Source of the DNA: an uncultured Helicobacteraceae bacterium
GTDB taxonomy: Bacteria > Campylobacterota > Campylobacteria > Campylobacterales > Helicobacteraceae
NCBI GenBank assembly: GCA_947588965.1
Contig: CANQAN010000012.1
Location: forward strand, 1-63,026
DNA: 63,026 bases
Direction: 5' to 3'
Shown: one piece after another, positions 55,826 through 63,026 of the stretch
How positions within the stretch are numbered: the stretch's first letter is position 1
Layout: each line of letters starts with the position of its first letter
Program-made: the position numbers and the translations under genes
The notes under the pieces: generated by a model
The model's input: the letters and a program-made list of their open reading frames with translations, nothing else
Database searches by the model: none
What the model was told of the DNA's origin: nothing

Positions 55826-57204
55826 ATGCTCTATACTTATATCACAGAAGATAATTTTAAACACAAACAAAGATACAGTTACACACCCTTTTGTGGTGTT
55901 GCGTTTGTGAAAGAATATTTTAAAACAAGGAGTTCTTTAAATAAAGAGGATCTCAAAAATGAAAGACTCTGCGGGGGGGGGGGCTATTTGATACATTGAA
56001 GTGCTTCAATGATCTTTCCTTAGAATCCTCTTTTTATAATCTTGTGAATGAATCTTGTGATCCCCTTTTTGGCGCGATTTTAGATGATGATTTTTTGCTC
56101 TCCTTAATGATTAAGACTTTTGAGGTGAATAAATGCCTCTATGATTCCTATAGTTTTATCAATACAGAGCGTGGGGACAGAATCTTAAAGCCCGACAAAT
56201 CCACGAGTTACAAAACCGCTGTGCATTATGGGCTTTTTGCCCTTGCCTTGATAAGAGCCTATGTGAAAACCAAAGAGCTGTTTATTCTCAACACTCTTAT
56301 AAAACTCAATGATACATTACTCTCAAATTGTAAGCTTGAATTCTCTACCCATTACAATGCCAAAGTACATCAAGAGCTCTTAGCCTTGAGTGTGAGTGCA
56401 GAGAGTGAGTTTGTCAAGGAGATTTTGCAAAAATGTTCTTTAGAACTCTCTAGCGTAGAAGAAAAACTTCAAAACTTCTCTAGTCATTTGGAATCAAAGG
56501 ATTCTCAGGCAGTTTTCGTGCCTAAAGAATCCTTTGAACGCATAGAATGTGCGTTGATCTATGCAATCAGTGCGCGATCTTCTATGTATCTTAATGCTAT
56601 GTTGAGCGCGGGGAAGGCGCCCTCTAAGATTCTTGTGCTGATTGCGCCAAATACAAATGAGGAATCTTTAGCTATGCATTTGGAGTTTTTGGGAAAAAAC
56701 AAGCTGGATGTTGAGAGGATTCAATGTGCGCATATCAACGATGCGCAATGTTTTGAAAAAATAAAGAATCTTAAAGAAAAGGTTGTGTTGTATTCGGGAT
56801 ATGGTGGGCAGATTTTGGAGCCAAAATATTTTGCGCTTGATAAGAAGTTTCTCCACATACACGCGGGGAGTTTGCCACAGTTTCGTGGCTCTACGACTTG
56901 TTATTATGAGCTTTTAGAGTGTGGCTGTGTGAGTGCGACTTGCATATTTCTCTCTGCAGAGCTTGATGGGGGAGATTGTATTGCGCATTTCACATGCGAT
57001 AGGGCGCAGATTAAGGCATTAGGAACTTTGGATATTGATAACACATTAGAGCCTTTTGTGAGGGCAAAGACGCTTTTAAAGGCTTTGAGGATTCTAGAGG
57101 ATAAAAACTTCACACCCCAAAAGCAGGATTCCACAAAGGGCAGGACATTTTATAAGATTCACCCGATTTTAAAGCACATTGCCATTTTGTATTGTTTGAA
57201 TTGA
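55826..57204 (+). pseudogene. Phase-variable formyltransferase-like gene, out of frame at a G11 tract in this copy
   Basis: A 57-residue upstream frame (ATG 55826 after AAGGGG, beginning MLYTYITEDNFKHKQRYSY) runs into G11 at 55973-55983 and stops at 55997-55999. The main frame, open from just after the tract to 57204, encodes about 400 residues. One added G (or two fewer) would fuse them into about 459 residues. The C-terminal third is formyltransferase-like: LHIHAGSLPQFRGSTTCYYELL and LSAELDGGDCI keep the His and Asp of the N-H-D catalytic set, though the Asn position reads His. The N-terminal part is not recognised. A sugar N-formyltransferase of surface-glycan synthesis is inferred. As read the gene is off. 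Confidence 0.75.
55973..55983 (+). repeat. Homopolymer G11 tract (contingency switch)
   Basis: Eleven consecutive G within coding sequence near the 5' end of the formyltransferase-like gene. Poly-G tracts of 8-12 are the standard contingency element of Campylobacter and Helicobacter surface-structure genes. Confidence 0.93.
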
Positions 57205-57229
57205 GGGGTATAGATGTGCAAACAGAGCC

Positions 57230-60200
57230 TTATTTGTTTTTAACTCCTAATTCCCAAATTTTTTGACAAAGTGCGTCTTGATTTTCTATTATCACTTGAT
57301 ATTTGCGTTTAATGTTCCAAAATATGTCAGCTACTCCACTTTTCATCTTTTCGTTTGCTTTGCTACTGCTTGGCCAATCAGGTATCATAGTAATCTCTGT
57401 ATAAATTTTCTCAATCTCTAATGCAACAGATTCAACTAAATTTTCTTTTAAATCCTCTTTTAAAGACAAAGCAGAAAAGTGCGTTTTGAGACAATCATAC
57501 AGAGCAATCAAACGTTTGCCCTTGATACTTGCAGGATAGCTCTTTTGCAAAGAACCTTGTTTGGTTTTTTGCACGATATTTGTGGCTCTTTTGAGTTTTT
57601 CCTCTGCATTGATTCTCTTTTGTTTATACTCCTCAATGATTTTTGAAATCTCTTGCGTGAGTGTTTCATAAAAGGCAGGATTGCTCTCTTGCTTCTCTCT
57701 TATCACCGCATTAGTGGCACAAATCATTGCATCCGCTCTAGCATTTAAATCCTCAATCTTTTGCATTTCATTTCCAAATTCCACATCAAAAATGCTCGTA
57801 AGCTTTTGAATCTTATTCACCCCATTTGCATTGATGTATTGATTGAGCAGGTTTTGCATACAAACTTCATATTCTTTTAAGTCTGCTGAAATGTGAAGTT
57901 GTCGCTGTGTGGCAGCTCTTAGTTCGTTATAGAATTTAATCTTTTCTTTGTATGTCTTCATTGTCTCTTTATCAAGGAGTTCATAAATCTTTGCATGGTT
58001 TAAAGCTACACCAAAAGAATGGGCAAAATTCCAAAAGAGATTCTTAAATTCATTAAATTTATGTGCGTCTGTTATGATATTCACATAGCTTTGCATGTCA
58101 TTTTTGTGCTCCACTTCTTTGAAAAATTCCTCCAAAAGCGTATAAAATTTTTGTATTTCTTTAATCCTATCTTGGATACTAAAAACCGCTCCTTGAATAT
58201 CCTCTGGCTCAAAATTCTCCAAAGAAGAATATTGCGTCAAAGCTCTATCAAGCTCTCCTAAAAGCCCTCTATAATCAACGATAAACCCCTCATTCTTTCT
58301 CTCTTTCACGCGATTAACCCTTGCAATCGCTTGTAAGAGATTATGCTCTTTCAAAGACCTATCAATGTATAAAACAAGGGCATTTGGAGCGTCAAAGCCT
58401 GTAAGGAGTTTATCCACCACGATAAGAAGTTCTATATCTCCCTTTTTAAACTCATCGCACACTTTTTTGATATACGTTTCATCATTTCCGCAAGTGGTTT
58501 CTTTCCAAATTTGAGCGATATATTTTTTATGCCCTCCCTCAAGCTCCTCTTGCTCATTACTTGAAATCACATAGGACACTTTCAAATCCGTGTTTTTCTT
58601 AAAAAGCTCATAATACCGCGTCGCTTCATATTTGGAATTTGTCGCAAATATTGCCCCCGCTTTAAAAGAAACATTTCTGCATTTTTTCCTAAAATCCACG
58701 TTTATATCTTGCACGATACATTCTAATCTTTTCTCGCTGGAAGCGATTTTTGAAAAACGCGACCATTTATGTTTAAGCTCCTCTTTTGCCTCAAGGCTTA
58801 AGTTTTTTGTCATAAGCTCAAATTCACTCTCCATTTCCTCTTTATTTTCTATCTCTTGTGCGACAAAGCGTCCCTCATAATCCAAAGGCACAATCGCCCC
58901 GTCTTTTAAGGCTTGATTAATCGTATATCTGTGAATCTCTCCGCCAAATTTTACAAAGCTGTTTTTTTCTGCTTTTGTCAGTGGCGTTCCTGTAAATGCG
59001 ATATAACAAGCATGGGGCAAAACCGCTCTCATAGCTTCATGCAAGCCTCCCCATTGTGTCCTATGAGCTTCATCAATGAGGACAAAAATATTCTCCTCCA
59101 ACAAAGGCTCCATAGAATCTAGCTTTTCAAATTTATGCACCAAAGTTGTAATGACACTCGCCCCGCTTTGCAGTTTTTTAAACAAATCCTTTCCATTTTT
59201 TGCATGTTTAATGTCAATAGCAACTCCCCTAAATGTCTCGCTAAGCTGTTTATCAAGGTCTATTCTGTCGGTTACAACGATGATTTTAGACCTTTCAAAA
59301 CGCAATTTAAGCAGTCTTGTCAGCATAATCATAGTCAGAGACTTCCCACTTCCTTGAGTGTGCCAGATGAGCCCATTTCTCTTGTCTCCTTGCATTGTTT
59401 CAACCCTTTGCAGAGTCTTTTCTGTAGCAAAAAACTGCGGATAGCGACAAATTTTCTTAACCCCCTTATCAAAGAAAATATAATGCTTTAAAAGCTTCAA
59501 AAACCTTTCTTTTGAAAAGAGTGCAGCAATTGTTTCATCAAGCTTAGAGATGTCTCTATCAGTGATATGCGTCTTTAGCCATTCCTTAATGCCCTCATCC
59601 TCCTCCTCCCAAACATTATAAAACTTTAAAGGCGTTCCCGTCGTGCCATACTTTGCCCCTATGCCATTTCCTGCAAGGGTGATTTGAATGAATTTATACA
59701 AGTTTTGAATTGCACCATTTTCTTGCTCACTTAGAATCTGGTTAATCGCGTCTTTAAAATCCACGCTCCATCTTTTAAGCTCTATCACAGCAAGAGGGAT
59801 TCCATTGACAAACGCGACCAAATCCGGACGCATTATCTTATCACTCCCATGACATGCGACTTCAAATTCTGCACTGATATGAAAATCATTGTTGCAAGGA
59901 TGCTCAAAGTCAATGTATGTAAGCCCCTCTTTCTTTTTCTTACCCTCCACAGGATAGCTTTGCGGATACAGCAGATATTCTGTAATGCTTTTATTTGTCT
60001 CATTTAAGCCCTTGTCTAAGGGCTTATCTAAATCTTTTATGGCTCTTTCAAGAGTATCGGGGGCAAATTTATTGTCATTGAGTGTTTTGAGCTTTTCTTT
60101 TAAAATGTCTTTTAATAAAACATTATGATTATTTTTTCTTAAGCTCAAAGCTTCTTTACTTGATAGAAACTTAAATCCTAGTTTTTCAAAAAGTTTTATG

Positions 60201-60232
60201 CAATGATTTTGTAAAATTTGTTCTGCATACAT
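57230..60232 (-). CDS. hsdR: Type I restriction endonuclease subunit R
   Basis: The 1000-residue motor and nuclease subunit of a type I system. The N-terminal nuclease domain has FVNGIPLAVIELKRW (about 145-160; E-x-K core). Helicase motifs follow: Walker A GSGKSLTMIML, DEAHRTQWGG, AFTGTPL and the later QAIARVNR. It reads on continuously after hsdS (TAAATG junction) and appears intact. GAATC pentamers are sparse here compared with core genes, which supports transfer of the whole locus. Confidence 0.95.
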   Translation of the reverse strand: MYAEQILQNHCIKLFEKLGFKFLSSKEALSLRKNNHNVLLKDILKEKLKTLNDNKFAPDTLERAIKDLDKPLDKGLNETNKSITEYLLYPQSYPVEGKKKKEGLTYIDFEHPCNNDFHISAEFEVACHGSDKIMRPDLVAFVNGIPLAVIELKRWSVDFKDAINQILSEQENGAIQNLYKFIQITLAGNGIGAKYGTTGTPLKFYNVWEEEDEGIKEWLKTHITDRDISKLDETIAALFSKERFLKLLKHYIFFDKGVKKICRYPQFFATEKTLQRVETMQGDKRNGLIWHTQGSGKSLTMIMLTRLLKLRFERSKIIVVTDRIDLDKQLSETFRGVAIDIKHAKNGKDLFKKLQSGASVITTLVHKFEKLDSMEPLLEENIFVLIDEAHRTQWGGLHEAMRAVLPHACYIAFTGTPLTKAEKNSFVKFGGEIHRYTINQALKDGAIVPLDYEGRFVAQEIENKEEMESEFELMTKNLSLEAKEELKHKWSRFSKIASSEKRLECIVQDINVDFRKKCRNVSFKAGAIFATNSKYEATRYYELFKKNTDLKVSYVISSNEQEELEGGHKKYIAQIWKETTCGNDETYIKKVCDEFKKGDIELLIVVDKLLTGFDAPNALVLYIDRSLKEHNLLQAIARVNRVKERKNEGFIVDYRGLLGELDRALTQYSSLENFEPEDIQGAVFSIQDRIKEIQKFYTLLEEFFKEVEHKNDMQSYVNIITDAHKFNEFKNLFWNFAHSFGVALNHAKIYELLDKETMKTYKEKIKFYNELRAATQRQLHISADLKEYEVCMQNLLNQYINANGVNKIQKLTSIFDVEFGNEMQKIEDLNARADAMICATNAVIREKQESNPAFYETLTQEISKIIEEYKQKRINAEEKLKRATNIVQKTKQGSLQKSYPASIKGKRLIALYDCLKTHFSALSLKEDLKENLVESVALEIEKIYTEITMIPDWPSSSKANEKMKSGVADIFWNIKRKYQVIIENQDALCQKIWELGVKNK

Positions 60233-61465
60233 TTATGTCCCCTTTACCCTTACTTTTCCGCTTAGCAATCTTTGCATAAGGGCGTGTTTTTGTTTTTTTA
60301 ATAACGCACAAAGGTCTTTGAGATTTTGTATTTCTGCATCGCAAGAGCTTAAAACTTCTGCGATTTTTTGTTGTTCTTTTAAAGATTTAGGGATAAATAT
60401 GCTACCTAATAAAAAATCTTTTGGTTTTACTGCTTTTCGTTCATATACAGTGCCCTCTTCATATTTTCTAATTTTATCTATGAAAGATTGTTGTGTTAAA
60501 ATATTTGAAATAAAATTGATATTGTAATTATCATTTATTTCAAATGTTACATAAATCGGCGAAAATATACCAACTCCATAGTCATTTTTACATATGACAC
60601 CAAATTTTAGATTAGCAGGATTGTAGCATATATCGTTAAGCATAGTTATTTTATATTGTTTGCATTCTTTTAATACAAGAAAATCACGATTATATCTTTC
60701 GCTTTTTGGTATAATGCCGTCTTTAGTTAGCGATACATGATTGTATTTGCCATTTTTTTCAGCATACGTATTTCTTTCTCTTAATACCTCGCCTAATCTT
60801 ACCACTTTCCATTGTTCTTTAAATTCTTTGAAGCGGATTTTTGGGGTGAGGAGTTTTTGCATTAAGCCCTTTTTGTATTTTTCTTTTAGGGCAATGAGTT
60901 TTTCATAACTTGAAAGCTCCAAATCTGCCGCATTAAGAATCTCCGCAATCTTTTCTTGCTCCTTAAGCGGCGGCAAAGGGATAAACAAATTACTAATAAT
61001 TTTTAAATTCAAGCCACCTCTACCACCTTCCCCTGAAGATAATTGTCTTAATTCATTGTATCTATTATCAAGATTGAAATAAAGATATTTATAATGAAAT
61101 ATTTCACTATTAGGATAAATTGCGGCAATGGATTGATTAATGCAAAGCGGTATCATATTGATTGCTATTGTGCCTCTGGTTTTGCCTTGTCCAGCAAGAC
61201 CTACAAGAATACATTTTTTAGGTATTTCTTTTGTGCTTGATTTTTTTAAACCCTCTTCTGTTATTCTCCCGTCCGTGTCATAAATTATTTTATTATTCAA
61301 TCCCCCAGAATTTAACCATCTTATATTTCCTCCCCAATATTGGCTAACTTGAGTATTTGGAGTTCCTCCAGCAACGATTTTTGTTATTGTGTCTAATCTT
61401 ACCACTTTCCAGTTATCGGGTAAAATGCCAAGTTCTGTTTGTTTGTAGCCCTTTGGTGGTTTCAT
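60233..61465 (-). CDS. hsdS: Type I restriction specificity subunit S
   Basis: HsdS recognises the bipartite target. Two target-recognition domains (about 15-165 and 215-370) alternate with two conserved helices (PLPPLKEQEKIAEILNAADLELSSYEKL, split as PLPPLKEQEKIAEIL; and KSLKEQQKIAEVLSSCDAEI). Both halves begin with WKVVRL. The DNA encoding these starts is an identical 19-bp direct repeat exactly 600 bp apart. It is 410 residues, full length, with AAGGAG upstream, between hsdM and hsdR. Confidence 0.93.
   Translation of the reverse strand: MKPPKGYKQTELGILPDNWKVVRLDTITKIVAGGTPNTQVSQYWGGNIRWLNSGGLNNKIIYDTDGRITEEGLKKSSTKEIPKKCILVGLAGQGKTRGTIAINMIPLCINQSIAAIYPNSEIFHYKYLYFNLDNRYNELRQLSSGEGGRGGLNLKIISNLFIPLPPLKEQEKIAEILNAADLELSSYEKLIALKEKYKKGLMQKLLTPKIRFKEFKEQWKVVRLGEVLRERNTYAEKNGKYNHVSLTKDGIIPKSERYNRDFLVLKECKQYKITMLNDICYNPANLKFGVICKNDYGVGIFSPIYVTFEINDNYNINFISNILTQQSFIDKIRKYEEGTVYERKAVKPKDFLLGSIFIPKSLKEQQKIAEVLSSCDAEIQNLKDLCALLKKQKHALMQRLLSGKVRVKGT
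60793..60811. repeat. 19-bp direct repeat, copy 1 (inside hsdS)
   Basis: CTAATCTTACCACTTTCCA, identical to 61393-61411. It encodes the start of the second recognition domain (WKVVRL). Confidence 0.9.
61393..61411. repeat. 19-bp direct repeat, copy 2 (inside hsdS)
   Basis: The same 19-mer, at the start of the first recognition domain. The distance between copies is 600 bp, a multiple of three, so recombination between them would stay in frame. Confidence 0.9.
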
Positions 61466-61474
61466 AAAAGCTCC

Positions 61475-63026
61475 TTAGAGTCCTAATTCTTTTAAATAAG
61501 CTTTGAGTTTTGCAGAATGGTGCTGACATTCTTTTTCTAGTTCTGCAATCTCTGTTTTAAGGGCTTGTAAATCAATCTCCTCATCCTCCTCAAAGGAATC
61601 CACGTAACGTGCGATGTTAAGATTATAATCATTTTCTTTTATCTCCTCATAACTTGCCAAATGAGCGTATTTTTCAACGCTTTTTCTGTCTTTGTAAGTT
61701 TGGATGATTTTCTCAATATGCTCTGGTTTAAGGGCGTTTTGCTTCTTACCCTTTTCAAATTCCTTGCTTGCGTCAATGAATAAGACATTTTTGTCTTGTT
61801 TGTGTTTTTTAAAAATCAAAATACAAGCGGGAATGCCTGTGCCATAGAAAAGATTTGCTGGTAAGCCGATAATGGCGTGAATGAGATTGTTCTCAATGAG
61901 TTTGGTGCGAATCTTGCCCTCACTGCCTCCGCGAAACAAGACTCCATGCGGTAATATGACGCCTAAGGTGCCTTGTGCATTAAGAGAGCTTAGCATGTGG
62001 AGGATGAAGGCATAATCGCCCTTGTTTTTAGGCGGAATGCCAAATGCAAATCTGTGATAGGGGTCGCCTTGCTCCTCTCCCCATTGCGAAAGTGAAAAGG
62101 GCGGATTTGCCAAAACAATATCAAAGGTTTTAAGCTGATTATTTTCTATGTGTTTAGGGTCTCTTAAGGTGTCTCCGCGTTGAATGTCGGCGTCGTTGAT
62201 ATTGTGTAAAACCATGTTCATTCTACAAAGGGCGTGAGTTTGAGGATTGCTCTCTTGACCATAGAGGCGAAAGGCTTTGTTATGCTTAGAAGCCTCCTTT
62301 GACGCCTTTATGAGTAATGAACCACTTCCGCAGGTGGGGTCATAGATAGAAATGCCCTCTTTTGTGTCCTTTTGCTCTGCAAAAACGAGTTGTGAAAGCA
62401 GGGTTGAAACCTCTTTGGGTGTGTAGAATTCTCCGCCCTTTTTGCCCGCATCGCTTGCAAAATTTGCGATCAAATACTCATAGGCATCGCCTAAAACATC
62501 GTTGTTTTCCAGCATTTTAGGTCTTAAGTCTAATCTTTTATCATCAAAGGTTTCTATGAGCTTTCTTAATAATGCGTTTCTTGTGCTTGTGTTATCGCCG
62601 AGTTGATTGAAATCAACATTAAAAATTCCTTGTAATTTTTGTGCGTTGAGCTTTTCAATCCTCTCAAGCATGGCATTCATAATGTCGCCAAGTTTGTCTT
62701 GTTCTTTCTTTTTAACAAGAGCGTCAAAGTCGCAGGATTCATCAAGCTTAAAGGCTTGATTTTTGAGTTGTCTTTTGACCATTTCTTGATCATTTTCGTA
62801 TTGTGCGTTGAGTTCCTCTACTTTTTCTTTGTGAAAATCCGAGAGATATTTGATAAACAGCAGGGTGAGGATGTAGTCTTTATAGTCGTTGCTGCCTATG
62901 CTTACTCGTAGGACATTGCAGGCTTTCCAGCAGCAAATATCATTGATAATGGTTTGTTGTGGTTTGTTGTGGTTTGTTGTGGTTTGTTGTGGTTTGTTGT
63001 GGTTTGTTGTGGTTTGTTGTGGTTTG
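61475..63026 (-). CDS. hsdM: Type I methyltransferase subunit M (5' end beyond the window)
   Basis: HsdM methylates adenine in the target of the type I system. SAM motif DPTCGSGSLLIK and catalytic NPPF (IVLANPPFSLSQW) are present, with GGEFYTPKEVSTLL before them. The first ATG in frame is at 62782, but conserved N-terminal HsdM sequence continues upstream of it: WKACNVLRVSIGSNDYKDYI and LTLLFIKYLSD. The true start therefore lies before position 62940. The frame then enters a 10-nt tandem repeat and runs off the window, giving at least 516 codons. The coding strand of the repeat contains no T, hence no stop in any frame. Confidence 0.9.
   Translation of the reverse strand, partial: KPQQTTTNHNKPQQTTTNHNKPQQTIINDICCWKACNVLRVSIGSNDYKDYILTLLFIKYLSDFHKEKVEELNAQYENDQEMVKRQLKNQAFKLDESCDFDALVKKKEQDKLGDIMNAMLERIEKLNAQKLQGIFNVDFNQLGDNTSTRNALLRKLIETFDDKRLDLRPKMLENNDVLGDAYEYLIANFASDAGKKGGEFYTPKEVSTLLSQLVFAEQKDTKEGISIYDPTCGSGSLLIKASKEASKHNKAFRLYGQESNPQTHALCRMNMVLHNINDADIQRGDTLRDPKHIENNQLKTFDIVLANPPFSLSQWGEEQGDPYHRFAFGIPPKNKGDYAFILHMLSSLNAQGTLGVILPHGVLFRGGSEGKIRTKLIENNLIHAIIGLPANLFYGTGIPACILIFKKHKQDKNVLFIDASKEFEKGKKQNALKPEHIEKIIQTYKDRKSVEKYAHLASYEEIKENDYNLNIARYVDSFEEDEEIDLQALKTEIAELEKECQHHSAKLKAYLKELGL
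62950..63026 (-). repeat. Decanucleotide tandem repeat at the 5' end of hsdM
   Basis: GGTTTGTTGT on the plus strand (CAAACCACAA phase on the coding strand) is repeated at least 7.6 times from 62951 and continues past the window edge. Ten is not a multiple of three, so each gain or loss shifts the reading frame. In every frame the array encodes the same circular decapeptide QTTTNHNKPQ. Confidence 0.92.

Noticed and set aside
62950..63026. Terminal repeat as a CRISPR array
   Set aside because: The unit is 10 nt with no spacers; it is a simple tandem repeat read as part of hsdM.

Overview
The window is about 63 kb of AT-rich DNA from a Campylobacterota genome, most likely an enterohepatic-type Helicobacter. 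Pointers are the arsR-arsS-hemB order known from H. pylori, the epsilonproteobacterial tig-clpP-def, carA-DUF507 and modE-modA-TOBE-modB-modC arrangements, a very long FlgL, extended TATAAT promoters mostly without -35 boxes, and a selenocysteine system that H. pylori lacks. No rRNA, insertion sequence, prophage or CRISPR array was seen. The right end stops inside a tandem repeat, so the window may be a whole draft contig.

Layout. 1-260: tail of an unknown gene. 297-2378: GmrSD-like DUF262/DUF1524 nuclease with a 16-T tract in its promoter. 2.5-7 kb: proA, a bacteriohemerythrin, a FapA-type protein and a possibly decaying membrane-protein gene. 7-15.5 kb: hisF, trpS, bioD, DUF507, carA, a rhodanese, two small proteins, then arsR-arsS-hemB. 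15.6-20 kb: atpE, tRNA-Leu, tRNA-Glu, a PglA-PglC fusion, a hot-dog protein, a PHP phosphatase and tRNA-Sec. 20-31 kb: ftsK, tig-clpP-(degenerate GGDEF)-def, argD and ppc. 31-36.5 kb: selA-selB-(NifS-like)-moeA. 36.5-41.5 kb: usp, leuD-leuB with a small companion, asparaginase and a methyltransferase with a regulatory domain. 41.5-45.2 kb: the molybdate operon under a ModE operator. 45.3-55.7 kb: a chemoreceptor, kpsF, an NhaC-like antiporter, flgL with a sigma-54 promoter, and a TMAO/DMSO reductase with its monohaem cytochrome. 55.8-57.2 kb: a formyltransferase-like gene interrupted at a G11 tract. 57.2-63 kb: a type I restriction system (hsdM-hsdS-hsdR) whose hsdM begins inside or beyond a 10-nt tandem repeat.

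Two themes stand out. First, molybdenum and selenium handling is concentrated here: molybdate uptake and its regulator, MoeA, SelA, SelB, tRNA-Sec and a Mo reductase. Together with fdh genes and selD, which must lie elsewhere, these would serve Mo/Sec respiratory enzymes. Second, there are three candidate phase-variation switches: a promoter T tract (GmrSD-like nuclease), a coding G tract (sugar formyltransferase-like) and a decanucleotide repeat (hsdM, a possible phasevarion). The pentamer GAATC/GATTC is strikingly dense in the core genes but sparse in both restriction loci, which suggests those loci were acquired horizontally.
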